Shown: positions 1 to 7,790 of the stretch, piece after piece
Position numbering within the stretch: position 1 is the stretch's first letter
Layout: each line of letters begins with the position of its first letter
NCBI RefSeq assembly: GCF_005047595.1
Contig: NZ_SUPL01000006.1
Coordinates: 62,001 to 126,000 of the forward strand
Length of the DNA: 64,000 nucleotides
Source of the DNA: Pontimicrobium aquaticum
GTDB taxonomy: Bacteria; Bacteroidota; Bacteroidia; Flavobacteriales; Flavobacteriaceae
Reading direction: 5' to 3'
The notes under the pieces: generated by a model
Databases searched by the model: none
What the model was told of the DNA's origin: nothing
The model's input: only the letters and a program-made list of their open reading frames with translations
Program-made: the position numbers and the translations under genes

Positions 1-1062
1 ACTGCTTATGCCGATTTTAGTCGTTTTGAAGCCAAAGTCACCAAAGCATCTGGAATGCGAAAAAAGCAACATGAAGGCGTTAATAAAAGTTTAGATTCGT
101 TAACAAGAACAATTATTAATAGCAACACCGTATATTTTCAAGATTACCTAGGCGATTTAATGATTAAAAACAACAAAGAAGCTAAGCTAAATATACATAA
201 AGCGACTAGTTTAATAGATAACAGTAAGAATTTTTCTTTAGACAACGTACAAACCAAAGCTCAAGATTTAATTCTAAAATACCTTGATACAACACTTACT
301 TACAAGCTTAAAACTGGAATCATTAAAGTTGAAGATTCCATGTCTTTAAAATCTAATAATGACAACAAAAAAGACAACGAAGCCATTTACAATGTTAAAA
401 ACCTAAAAGGAGAAACACATGGATTATTGCATGATGCACAAACATACAACAACTCTTTTATGAGGAAAATAATTAACCCAGATAACTATAAATATGAATT
501 TATTGATGTAACTGGTTTTAATAATGAGTTAGTATATATTATTGAATTTAAACCTAGAAAAGCAAAATCTAAATATGCCGGAAAGCTTTACATAACTGAT
601 GAAACTTTTGCTGTTATTAAATTAGATTATGATTTTGGCAAAGGTAAACGAGGCGAAAAATTCAACCTTAAGTTGTTACTAGGTATTAAATATGTTGAAA
701 ACATTAATAAAGGTACTATTATCTTTCAAAAAAATGCTAATAGTACCTATAGTCCAAAATATATTAATCAAGAAGAAGGTCGTTATTTTTATGTAAATAG
801 ACCAATTAAGTTTATTGAAAACAGTCGCGAACGAAACAAAGTTGGGTTTAACTTTTTAATTGAAGGAAGCGCTAAATCTAAACAAGAATTGTTTATCATT
901 AATAAATCTGACTTAATTAGTAGTGAGTTCTCATCATTTACAGAGCCTGAAGATGTACCTTATCAAAAATTAAAACAATACGATCCTTCCATCTGGAAAG
1001 CTTATAATGCCATTGAGCCTTTAGAAGAAATGAAGCGTTTTAAGAGTAGTGATGAAAATTAA
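1..1062 (+). CDS. C-terminal part of an envelope-associated protein (5' end outside the window)
   Basis: The reading frame is open from base 1, so the gene starts upstream; the first ATG inside the window, at 55, is not its true start. The visible 353 residues are hydrophilic, without a membrane segment. The middle (about base 470-720) alternates short beta-strand-like stretches such as ELVYIIEFKPRK and GKLYITDETFAVIKLDYDF, which resembles the outer-membrane-lipoprotein-sorting-like region that follows a carboxypeptidase-regulatory domain in many Flavobacteriaceae proteins. The family assignment is an inference from this pattern, because the N-terminus that would carry the signal peptide and regulatory domain is missing. 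No clear terminator follows the stop. Confidence 0.6.
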   Translation, partial: TAYADFSRFEAKVTKASGMRKKQHEGVNKSLDSLTRTIINSNTVYFQDYLGDLMIKNNKEAKLNIHKATSLIDNSKNFSLDNVQTKAQDLILKYLDTTLTYKLKTGIIKVEDSMSLKSNNDNKKDNEAIYNVKNLKGETHGLLHDAQTYNNSFMRKIINPDNYKYEFIDVTGFNNELVYIIEFKPRKAKSKYAGKLYITDETFAVIKLDYDFGKGKRGEKFNLKLLLGIKYVENINKGTIIFQKNANSTYSPKYINQEEGRYFYVNRPIKFIENSRERNKVGFNFLIEGSAKSKQELFIINKSDLISSEFSSFTEPEDVPYQKLKQYDPSIWKAYNAIEPLEEMKRFKSSDEN

Positions 1063-1109
1063 AGTTAGTTTATATAATATTCTTATATACCGATTAACCG
1101 CATACCTTG

Positions 1110-1730
1110 TTATAGCAGTTTTTTATTTCTCATTTTTAAGTTCAATCCAATTACCCAAGTAAGTATTACAATAAAGGTCATTTTCTGTATAACTGGAAGA
1201 TATTCTATTAAATTCTCGATATAGTAAAACAAATTGTTCATCACTACAAGTATTATACATACTATTCCGCTTATTTTTAAAAAGGTCATGTTATTTTTAT
1301 GAAGCCTTCTCATTATTGCAATTATTCCAAAAGTACCAAAAACACTTAATAATGTTGTCATAACATCGTGATACTTTGTAAAAATAAAGACTGCCGACAC
1401 CATAGAAATAGTGCCTGAAATTTTTAGTATCAATTTCCACGCTCGGTTTTTCTCAAAGATTGATGCAAAATAATAATAGTTAAGCGCTACACTCGAGCAT
1501 AGAATAATTATTGCAATAAAGGCTGTGGGTCTTGCAAGGTTTTCCTGTCCATTTAACGCATTTTCAAGCATTAAGTTGCACCAGAAATTATTAAACCAAT
1601 CAAATCCAACCGAGTTTATATCCGCTTGTGATCCTCCAGGATACAAGCTTGCCGCATAAACAAAAAGCACAACAAAAATTAAAATTCCAAAGGTGGGCAA
1701 GAAAATTAATAAGTCCTTGAAGCTTTTCAT
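1110..1730 (-). CDS. Six- to seven-pass membrane protein, DUF998-like
   Basis: This 206-residue protein has a hydrophobic N-terminal helix followed by the motif YPGGSQ, a hydrophilic loop with several tryptophans (GFDWFNNFWCNL), and then about five more hydrophobic segments. A YPGGS motif after the first helix and this spacing resemble DUF998-type integral membrane proteins, but the match is by eye. It stands alone: the gene before it runs towards it from the other strand, and the gene after it is separated by a terminator. The substrate is unknown. Confidence 0.65.
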   Translation of the reverse strand: MKSFKDLLIFLPTFGILIFVVLFVYAASLYPGGSQADINSVGFDWFNNFWCNLMLENALNGQENLARPTAFIAIIILCSSVALNYYYFASIFEKNRAWKLILKISGTISMVSAVFIFTKYHDVMTTLLSVFGTFGIIAIMRRLHKNNMTFLKISGIVCIILVVMNNLFYYIENLIEYLPVIQKMTFIVILTWVIGLNLKMRNKKLL

Positions 1731-1876
1731 ATTCTGCGATTTCTATAAATATGTTTCACTTTGTATGTGTATTTTTTTTAGTACAGAAGTCAATTCAACA
1801 CATGTAAGCTAATTTAATTCTTATAAATTTTAATACCAAGGCAATCAAAATGTTAAACAAAAAACTTATAAACAAA

Positions 1877-1903
1877 AAATCCCAAGCTAAGGCTAGGGAT
1901 TCT
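1877..1903 (-). terminator. Rho-independent terminator of the ferredoxin gene
   Basis: Read on the minus strand, ATCCC-T-AGC and GCT-T-GGGAT form a stem with a 4-base loop and one T-T mismatch, followed by a run of T. It lies 23 bases after the ferredoxin stop codon. Confidence 0.75.
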
Positions 1904-1925
1904 TATTATATAATTTGATTATCAA

Positions 1926-2279
1926 TTAATCTTCTGGATGCATAAAACGTTGCTTTCCTAACAGCACGTCTTCTGTCTCTACATTATCTTCATCAGGGAC
2001 ACAACAATCTACAGGACAAACAGCAGCACATTGTGGCTCTTCATGAAACCCTTTACATTCAGTACATTTATCTGGTACAATATAATAAATTTCGTCGCTT
2101 ATTGGTTCTTGTGCTTCGTCAGCATCTACCGCTTTGCCATTTGGCAACACAACACTCCCCTTTAAACTGGTACCATCATTATATCGCCAATCGTCAGCGC
2201 CTTCATATATAGCAGTATTTGGGCATTCTGGTTCACAAGCTCCACAGTTTATACATTCATCTGTAATTATGATTGCCAT
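1926..2279 (-). CDS. 2[4Fe-4S] ferredoxin
   Basis: Small electron carrier of 117 residues with two 4Fe-4S binding motifs. The first is at Cys9, Cys12, Cys15 and Cys19 ([12 protein letters not shown]). The second is Cys72, Cys75, Cys84 and Cys88 (CTEC, then [10 protein letters not shown]), with two further cysteines at 92-93. A roughly 40-residue insert separates the clusters, and the 8-residue gap between the second and third ligand of cluster two is typical of the longer bacterial ferredoxins. The start at 2279 (MAIIITDEC) is chosen over a longer frame opening at 2336 because the clusters begin right after it and the promoter lies between the two. It is divergent from an acyl-CoA reductase gene, which may draw on a related redox pool. 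The partner enzyme is not known. Confidence 0.93.
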   Translation of the reverse strand: MAIIITDECINCGACEPECPNTAIYEGADDWRYNDGTSLKGSVVLPNGKAVDADEAQEPISDEIYYIVPDKCTECKGFHEEPQCAAVCPVDCCVPDEDNVETEDVLLGKQRFMHPED

Positions 2280-2316
2280 AACAATTTTTCTTTTTAGTTT
2301 GCTAAATTTGCAGCTG

Positions 2317-2348
2317 CAAAAATAAAGCCAAAACAATTCATAACCAAA
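2317..2348 (-). promoter_or_regulatory. Bacteroidota-type promoter of the ferredoxin gene
   Basis: On the minus strand, TTTGG (2344-2348) is followed after 19 bases by TATTTTTG (2317-2324), matching the phylum's -33 TTTG / -7 TAnnTTTG pattern. The -33 box lies in the leader of the divergent luxC-like gene, so the two promoters may interfere. Confidence 0.7.
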
Positions 2349-2355
2349 CGTTATA

Positions 2356-3414
2356 ATGAATTTAGAACAAAGAATTAACGCCTTTATCGAATTAGGGAAA
2401 TTCCTTAGTCAATTCTCTCAAGACAGCATTCAAAAACAAGATAATGTTAAGCATAACGACTTGTTTTTTGATGGCTTTAAACATCAAATTAAATTAGCAC
2501 AAGAGCATAATGGTTGGTTTACCAATAACAATTTAAAATTTGCTTTTCAAGGATGGTCTAATTTACTGAAAAACAATAATATTAAAGAATGGTTAAATAA
2601 GTATTCCTTTAATAATACTGATTCAAAAAAAGTAGCCATAATAATGGCAGGAAACATTCCTCTAGTTGGGTTTCATGATTTTTTATCAGTGTTAATTTCT
2701 GGCCATGATGTGTTAGTAAAACAATCATCAAATGATAAATATTTATTGCCATTTTTAGCAAAATATCTGGAGTATGTTGAGCCAAATTTTAAGAATAAAA
2801 TAACATTTACCGAAGACAAATTAAAAGGCTTCGATGCTGTTATTGCTACTGGAAGTGATAATACTGCAAGATATTTTGAATACTATTTTAAAAACAAACC
2901 ATCAATTATTAGAAAAAACAGAAACTCGGTAGCTATTTTAACTGGCAACGAAACCAAAGAAAATCTAGAAGCTTTATCCGACGATATTTTCAGGTATTAT
3001 GGCCTGGGGTGTCGTAATGTATCAAAACTCTTTGTACCAGAAGGTTATGATTTTAAAAACTTCTTTGAAGCTATTTACAAATGGCATCCTGTTATTAATG
3101 AAACCAAATACGCTAATAACTACGATTATAACAAAGCTGTGTATTTAATGAGTGAGTTTGATATGCTAGAAAATGGCTTTTTAATGATTAAGGAAGATGT
3201 AAGCTACGCTTCACCTATTGCAACTGTTTTTTACGAGTACTATAACTCTAAAGAGCAATTAAGACAAAAACTAAAAAACGATTCAAATAACATACAATGT
3301 ATTGTATCATCTAGTTTTGTAGATTCTGAAATTGCATTCGGACAAACCCAACGACCAGAATTATGGGACTATGCCGATAATGTTGATACGATTGCTTTTT
3401 TGTTAAAAATTTAA
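2356..3414 (+). CDS. LuxC-type acyl-CoA reductase
   Basis: A 352-residue member of the acyl-CoA reductase family (LuxC fold, related to aldehyde dehydrogenases), which reduces fatty acyl-CoA or acyl-protein thioesters to aldehydes with NADPH. The sequence [20 protein letters not shown] gives the typical nucleotide-binding region at about 98-115. Cys219 in [11 protein letters not shown] is the expected acyl-thioester nucleophile. It is shorter than luminescent-bacterium LuxC (about 480 residues), as is usual in Bacteroidota. No luciferase, LuxD or LuxE gene is nearby, so bioluminescence is not implied; the physiological product is unknown. It precedes serC by 74 bases with no terminator and may be co-transcribed with it. 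Confidence 0.85.
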   Translation: MNLEQRINAFIELGKFLSQFSQDSIQKQDNVKHNDLFFDGFKHQIKLAQEHNGWFTNNNLKFAFQGWSNLLKNNNIKEWLNKYSFNNTDSKKVAIIMAGNIPLVGFHDFLSVLISGHDVLVKQSSNDKYLLPFLAKYLEYVEPNFKNKITFTEDKLKGFDAVIATGSDNTARYFEYYFKNKPSIIRKNRNSVAILTGNETKENLEALSDDIFRYYGLGCRNVSKLFVPEGYDFKNFFEAIYKWHPVINETKYANNYDYNKAVYLMSEFDMLENGFLMIKEDVSYASPIATVFYEYYNSKEQLRQKLKNDSNNIQCIVSSSFVDSEIAFGQTQRPELWDYADNVDTIAFLLKI

Positions 3415-3488
3415 TCATAAAATTATTATATTATTAATACTAAATCGGCAATAAATTAAGACCTTTGCCTAGCTAAAAATAAAAACAA

Positions 3489-4553
3489 ATGAAACGACAT
3501 AATTTTAGCGCAGGACCTTGCGTGTTGCCCCAAGAAGTACTTTTAAAAGCCTCAGAAGCTGTCATGGATTTAAATGGCAGTGGACTATCGCTTGTAGAAA
3601 TTTCACACAGAAGTAAAGATTTTGTAGATATTATGGAGAAAGCTAGAAGCTTAGCATTAGAGCTTCTTGGCTTAGAAGGTAAAGGCTATAAAGCTCTGTT
3701 TCTTCAAGGTGGTGCTAGTATGCAGTTTTTAATGGTTGCCTTAAACCTTTTGGAAAAAAGAGCCGGTTACTTAAATACTGGAACCTGGAGCGACAAAGCT
3801 ATTAAAGAGGCTAAAATTTATGACGATATTTACGAAGTAGCATCTTCAAAAAATGCAAATTACAACTATATTCCAAAAGGATATGACATCCCAACAGACT
3901 ACGACTATTTTCATTGCACCTCTAACAATACCATTTTTGGAACACAAATGAAGCAATTTCCAGATTGCCCTATTCCTATGGTATGCGATATGAGTAGCGA
4001 TATTTTTTCTAGACAAATAGATTATTCTAAATTTGATTTAATTTACGCAGGTGCTCAAAAAAATATGGGACCAGCAGGAACAACCCTTGTTATAATAAAA
4101 GAAGACATCTTAGGAAAAGTTTCAAGAAAAATTCCTTCAATGATGGATTACAAAGTGCATATTAGTAAAAGCAGCATGTTTAACACACCTCCTGTTTTTG
4201 CCGTATATACCTCTATGCTTACTATGGAGTGGCTTAAAAATTTAGGAGGCATTACTGCCATTGAAGAAATCAACCAAAAGAAAGCACAGTTAATCTATTC
4301 TGAAATTGATTTAAATCCCTTATTCAAAGGGTTTGCCACAAAAGAAGACCGTTCAATGATGAATGCAACCTTCACCTTAGCAAATGAAGATTTAAAAGAT
4401 ACGTTTGACACTATGTGCAAAGAAGCTGGAATTAACGGCATTAATGGACACAGAAGTGTTGGAGGCTATAGAGCCTCTATGTATAATGCGTTACCTTTAG
4501 AAAGCGTACAAATATTAGTAGAAGTAATGAGTGAATTAGAAAGTAAAGCATAA
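3489..4553 (+). CDS. serC: Phosphoserine aminotransferase
   Basis: PLP-dependent class V aminotransferase that converts 3-phosphohydroxypyruvate and glutamate to O-phosphoserine, the second step of serine synthesis, and also acts in vitamin B6 synthesis. The N-terminus HNFSAGPCVLP is the family signature. Lys191 in AGAQKNMGPAG is the Schiff-base lysine. The C-terminal GHRSVGGYRASMYNA binds the substrate phosphate. Length 354 is normal. Only four bases separate it from serA, so the two form an operon supplying O-phosphoserine. In this genome that product can also feed the cysteate synthase candidate at 51.4-52.4 kb. Confidence 0.96.
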   Translation: MKRHNFSAGPCVLPQEVLLKASEAVMDLNGSGLSLVEISHRSKDFVDIMEKARSLALELLGLEGKGYKALFLQGGASMQFLMVALNLLEKRAGYLNTGTWSDKAIKEAKIYDDIYEVASSKNANYNYIPKGYDIPTDYDYFHCTSNNTIFGTQMKQFPDCPIPMVCDMSSDIFSRQIDYSKFDLIYAGAQKNMGPAGTTLVIIKEDILGKVSRKIPSMMDYKVHISKSSMFNTPPVFAVYTSMLTMEWLKNLGGITAIEEINQKKAQLIYSEIDLNPLFKGFATKEDRSMMNATFTLANEDLKDTFDTMCKEAGINGINGHRSVGGYRASMYNALPLESVQILVEVMSELESKA

Positions 4554-4557
4554 ATAC

Positions 4558-5508
4558 ATGAAAGTTTTAGCAAACGATGGAATTTCACAAAGTGGAATCA
4601 ATGCCCTAGAAAAGGCAGGCTTTAAAGTAAATACCACAACAGTAGCACAAGAGCAATTAATTAACTATATAAACGAACACCAAATAAGTGTGCTACTTGT
4701 AAGAAGTGCCACAAAAGTTAGAAAAGACCTTATAGATGCTTGTCCATCATTAAAAATTATTGGTCGTGGCGGTGTTGGCATGGATAATATAGATGTTGAA
4801 TATGCCAAAGAAAAAGGCTTAAAAGTAATTAACACCCCTGCAGCGTCGTCGCACTCAGTTGCCGAATTAGTTTTTGCGCATCTTTATGGTTTAGCACGTT
4901 ATTTACACAATGCTAATAGAGATATGCCTCTTGAAGGAGATTCTAAATTTAAAGATCTAAAAAAAGCCTATGCAAAAGGCACAGAACTTAAAGGGAAAAC
5001 TATTGGTATTCTTGGTTTTGGAAGAATTGGTCAAGCTACAGCCAAAGTCGCTATTGGCTCAGGAATGAATATCATTGCTTACGATCCATTTATTGAAGAA
5101 GTAAACTTAGAACTCAGCTTTTTTGATGGTCAAAAATTAAACTTTAACATAAAAACCATAAGTAAAGAAAGCGTTTTAAAGCAATCAGATTTTATCACAC
5201 TTCACGTTCCAGCTCAAAAAGATTATGTTATTGGAACTAGTGAATTTGAGCTAATGAAGGATGGTGTTATCATTGTAAATGCTGCACGTGGAGGTGTTAT
5301 AGACGAAGTAGCTTTAATAAACTCTATTGAAAATGGAAAAGTAGCTCGAGCCGCATTAGATGTGTTTGAAAAAGAACCACAACCAGAAGTGCAACTACTA
5401 ATGAATCCTGCTCTATCGTTAACACCACACACAGGAGCAGCTACAAATGAAGCTCAAGATAGAATTGGAACAGAATTAGCAACACAAATAATTAGCATTC
5501 TAAAATAG
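4558..5508 (+). CDS. serA: D-3-phosphoglycerate dehydrogenase, short form
   Basis: NAD-dependent D-2-hydroxyacid dehydrogenase that oxidises 3-phosphoglycerate to 3-phosphohydroxypyruvate, the first step of serine synthesis. The N-terminal substrate domain contains GRGGVGMDNID, the Rossmann motif is GFGRIGQATAK, the catalytic arginine lies in NAARGGVID, and the catalytic histidine in LTPHTGAAT. At 316 residues it lacks the C-terminal ACT domain through which serine inhibits longer SerA enzymes, so direct serine feedback is not expected by that route. It follows serC in an operon and is followed by a terminator. Confidence 0.93.
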   Translation: MKVLANDGISQSGINALEKAGFKVNTTTVAQEQLINYINEHQISVLLVRSATKVRKDLIDACPSLKIIGRGGVGMDNIDVEYAKEKGLKVINTPAASSHSVAELVFAHLYGLARYLHNANRDMPLEGDSKFKDLKKAYAKGTELKGKTIGILGFGRIGQATAKVAIGSGMNIIAYDPFIEEVNLELSFFDGQKLNFNIKTISKESVLKQSDFITLHVPAQKDYVIGTSEFELMKDGVIIVNAARGGVIDEVALINSIENGKVARAALDVFEKEPQPEVQLLMNPALSLTPHTGAATNEAQDRIGTELATQIISILK

Positions 5509-5534
5509 AAGTTACATTAACAAATGTCTTATTT

Positions 5535-5571
5535 AAACCCTTAACCCAATAAACGTTGAGGGTTTATTTTT
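5535..5571 (+). terminator. Terminator after serC-serA
   Basis: AAACCCTTAAC and GTTGAGGGTTT form an 11-base stem with one G-U pair and a 9-base loop, followed by ATTTTTA. Confidence 0.8.
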
Positions 5572-5702
5572 AATGTGACTTTTTAACATTAAAGCGTCTA
5601 ACAAATAGATGTTTTAACTTTTTTTGTACATTGAACATCAGTATTATAAACAAAAAAGCCAATTTCAAGCATTGGTTATAACTTAAATAACAATATTACA
5701 AC

Positions 5703-6344
5703 ATGGCAGGAATTTTAGACTTATTAAACAGTGATTTAGGTAAAACTATTGTTAGCGGAGTATCTAATCAAACAGGGCAAGAACAAAACAAAACAAATAA
5801 TGTGCTAACTATGGCATTGCCAGTACTAATGCAAGCCATGAAACGAAATGCAGCAACACCTCAAGGTGCTCAAGGACTAATGGGAGCGTTAGAAAGCAAA
5901 CATGATGGAAGTATCTTAGATAATCTTGGAGACTTATTTGGAGGAGGTGTATCTAATAATGTGATGGATGATGGCGAAAAAATACTAGAACACGTTTTAG
6001 GAAGTAAGCAACGAAATGTTGAAAATGCTCTAAGCCAAAAATCAGGAATGGATGCTGGGTCAGTAGCTCAAATTTTAAAAGTAGCTGCTCCAATACTAAT
6101 GGGAGTTTTAGGAAAACAAAAAAGAGAACAGCAAGTGCAAAGTCCAAACGATTTAGGAGGCTTATTAGGTGGTTTGCTAAAAGGAAACTCGCCACAAACA
6201 GAACAAAGTTTTTTAGAATCAATGCTTGATGCCGATGGAGATGGTAGTGTTATTGACGATGTTGCAGGCATGGTTTTAGGAGGAAATAAGAAAAAAGGAG
6301 GCCTTGGAGGTTTACTCGGAGGACTTTTTGGTAAAAAACAGTAA
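5703..6344 (+). CDS. DUF937 domain protein
   Basis: A 213-residue soluble protein that begins MAGILDLLNSDLGKTIVSGVS and contains the DUF937 pattern of Gly- and Leu-rich amphipathic helices (roughly 1-100, again 100-150). The C-terminus is a Gly-Leu-Gly repeat (GGLGGLLGGLFGKKQ), a feature of the family. An acidic segment DADGDGSVIDD near 178 looks like a Ca-binding-type loop but is not in an EF-hand context. The function of DUF937 proteins is not established. The gene is monocistronic, with a terminator just after it. Confidence 0.85.
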   Translation: MAGILDLLNSDLGKTIVSGVSNQTGQEQNKTNNVLTMALPVLMQAMKRNAATPQGAQGLMGALESKHDGSILDNLGDLFGGGVSNNVMDDGEKILEHVLGSKQRNVENALSQKSGMDAGSVAQILKVAAPILMGVLGKQKREQQVQSPNDLGGLLGGLLKGNSPQTEQSFLESMLDADGDGSVIDDVAGMVLGGNKKKGGLGGLLGGLFGKKQ

Positions 6345-6363
6345 TTTACTTAGCTATAATATT

Positions 6364-6393
6364 AAAAACTAGACAAATTAGTCTAGTTTTTTT
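6364..6393 (+). terminator. Terminator after the DUF937 gene
   Basis: AAAAACTAGAC and GTCTAGTTTTT form a perfect stem with a 6-base loop, followed by T residues. Confidence 0.85.
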
Positions 6394-6442
6394 GTTAAAA
6401 CACTTAATGTTACCAAACGATTTTTGTAACTTTAAAAGAAAA

Positions 6443-6871
6443 ATGAAAAATGCAATTTTAATCCTCTTAATTTGTTTTGGAGCTGTTAGTTGCAATTCAA
6501 CTAAAAAGGTTAGCAACAGTAGCGAACCTAAAACAACAGAACAAGACACCGTAAGAATAGCTAACGATGAGTTAGAGTACGAAATTATTATTATAGACCC
6601 AGGTTATAGCAGCTGGTTGATAGGTAGAGCAAGACCAAAAGGATATTACTCACAACAGTTTTTAGAAACAAGAAATCGAGTGCTAGTTACTGAATGGAAT
6701 AATAGAGTCTTACAGCCACAAAGATATAATCCAAATTTATATGAAATGCGTATAGATTATGATCCAAATATCGATTATGGTTACGAAGTAAACTATAAAC
6801 TCTACAACTACTTTATTTATTTTCAACTAACATATAAACAACAATTATCGAGTTTTATTCCTAGAATATAA
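6443..6871 (+). CDS. DUF6146-like lipoprotein
   Basis: A 142-residue lipoprotein. The start at 6443 is chosen because MKNAILILLICFGAVSCNS is a clean lipoprotein signal peptide with the lipidated Cys after AVS; a longer frame from 6392 would bury it and overlap the upstream terminator. The mature part carries the conserved-looking block DPGYSSWLIGRARPKGYYS, then EWNNRV, which I associate with DUF6146, a Bacteroidota family without known function. The C-terminus is rich in Tyr and Asn. It is 36 bases before the next gene, but a -7 promoter box lies between them. Confidence 0.75.
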   Translation: MKNAILILLICFGAVSCNSTKKVSNSSEPKTTEQDTVRIANDELEYEIIIIDPGYSSWLIGRARPKGYYSQQFLETRNRVLVTEWNNRVLQPQRYNPNLYEMRIDYDPNIDYGYEVNYKLYNYFIYFQLTYKQQLSSFIPRI

Positions 6872-6881
6872 TTGAACACTA

Positions 6882-6889
6882 TATATTTG
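6882..6889 (+). promoter_or_regulatory. -7 box upstream of the metal-receptor gene cluster
   Basis: TATATTTG fits the TAnnTTTG consensus and lies 18 bases before the ATG at 6908. No convincing -33 TTTG was seen at the right distance. Confidence 0.5.
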
Positions 6890-6907
6890 CGGCACATTTA
6901 AGGTGTC

Positions 6908-7414
6908 ATGGAAAATTTAAAAAAACGCTGGGAAATTCAACACAATTGGCAATTATTATTCCCTATACTTGGTGTCGTTTTACTTGCCTATAGTGCGTAT
7001 AAACTATCTGGAATTTTTTTTGATAGACATTTCACGAACAATATCCCTTATCTAATAGGCTTATCTGTTATTTTTTACTTTATACTTTTAAAGTTTTTCT
7101 TGTTCTGTTTTAAAAAGCTAGAAAATAAATGGATTGTTGCCTATAAATGGGAAATGATTCGCATTTTTATTGTGTTTGCAATAACAGGAACATCCTCAGT
7201 TTTTATTGGCAAACCAATAATTAAAATCTTAGGAATTACTAAAGAAAACTTAAATATTTTTGTTTATTGGTTTCTTTACATTATTATTGGGCTAATTTTT
7301 TATCAAATTCTTTTGATTACAATTGGTTGGTTGTTTGGACAATTTCAGTTTTTCTGGGAATTTGAAAAAAAAATGTTAAAACGTTTCGGACTTAAACGAT
7401 TTTTTAAAGACTAA
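6908..7414 (+). CDS. DUF6787-like membrane protein
   Basis: A 168-residue integral membrane protein with four predicted hydrophobic segments (about 15-33, 45-65, 84-103 and 120-145). The C-terminal WLFGQFQFFWEFEKKMLKRF resembles the DUF6787 signature. Its stop codon overlaps the next start (TAATG), so translation of the two is probably coupled. The arrangement with a His/Cys small protein and a TonB receptor suggests a role in the same envelope process, but no function is known. Confidence 0.7.
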   Translation: MENLKKRWEIQHNWQLLFPILGVVLLAYSAYKLSGIFFDRHFTNNIPYLIGLSVIFYFILLKFFLFCFKKLENKWIVAYKWEMIRIFIVFAITGTSSVFIGKPIIKILGITKENLNIFVYWFLYIIIGLIFYQILLITIGWLFGQFQFFWEFEKKMLKRFGLKRFFKD

Positions 7415-7743
7415 TGAATAAGTATAAAGACAGTACTATTTTTAAGAGCATAATTATCACCTTGGTGATTGCGCTTATAGTGCCTTCTTTTGTAAAACTA
7501 GCGCATGCTCTAGAAAATCACAAGCATAATACTTGTGTTAAAACTCAAAAAACGCACTTTCATGAGTTTAACTTAGATTGTGAATTCTACAAGTTTAAAA
7601 CAAATCCGCAAATAGCTATTTCTTTTGATTTTACAGAAGATTTAGAAACAGAGACTTTAATCTCACCTATTTTATCGCAATATCAGTTTATTAGCGATTA
7701 TCAAAAATTATCATTTAGTTTACGAGGTCCGCCAGTTATTTAG
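7414..7743 (+). CDS. Small exported His/Cys protein preceding a TonB receptor
   Basis: A 109-residue protein with an N-terminal hydrophobic segment (about 12-28) followed by a short region rich in potential metal ligands: HALENHKHNTCV, then THFHEFNLDCEF. The C-terminus ends SLRGPPVI; a terminal RGPP-type motif occurs in several small envelope proteins encoded beside metal transporters. It is translationally coupled to the gene before and lies 47 bases before the TonB receptor. A metal-binding or metal-sensing role for the periplasmic part is an inference from the His/Cys residues and the context. Confidence 0.7.
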   Translation: MNKYKDSTIFKSIIITLVIALIVPSFVKLAHALENHKHNTCVKTQKTHFHEFNLDCEFYKFKTNPQIAISFDFTEDLETETLISPILSQYQFISDYQKLSFSLRGPPVI

Positions 7744-7790
7744 TGTATTATCCAGTATTTAAAGAAAATCACTAAACAAAAATCTCAAAA

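Noticed and set aside
2356-3414. Luminescence or quorum-sensing locus because of the LuxC match
   Set aside because: No LuxA/B/D/E or LuxI/R-type gene lies nearby; the LuxC-fold reductase family is widespread in Bacteroidota.
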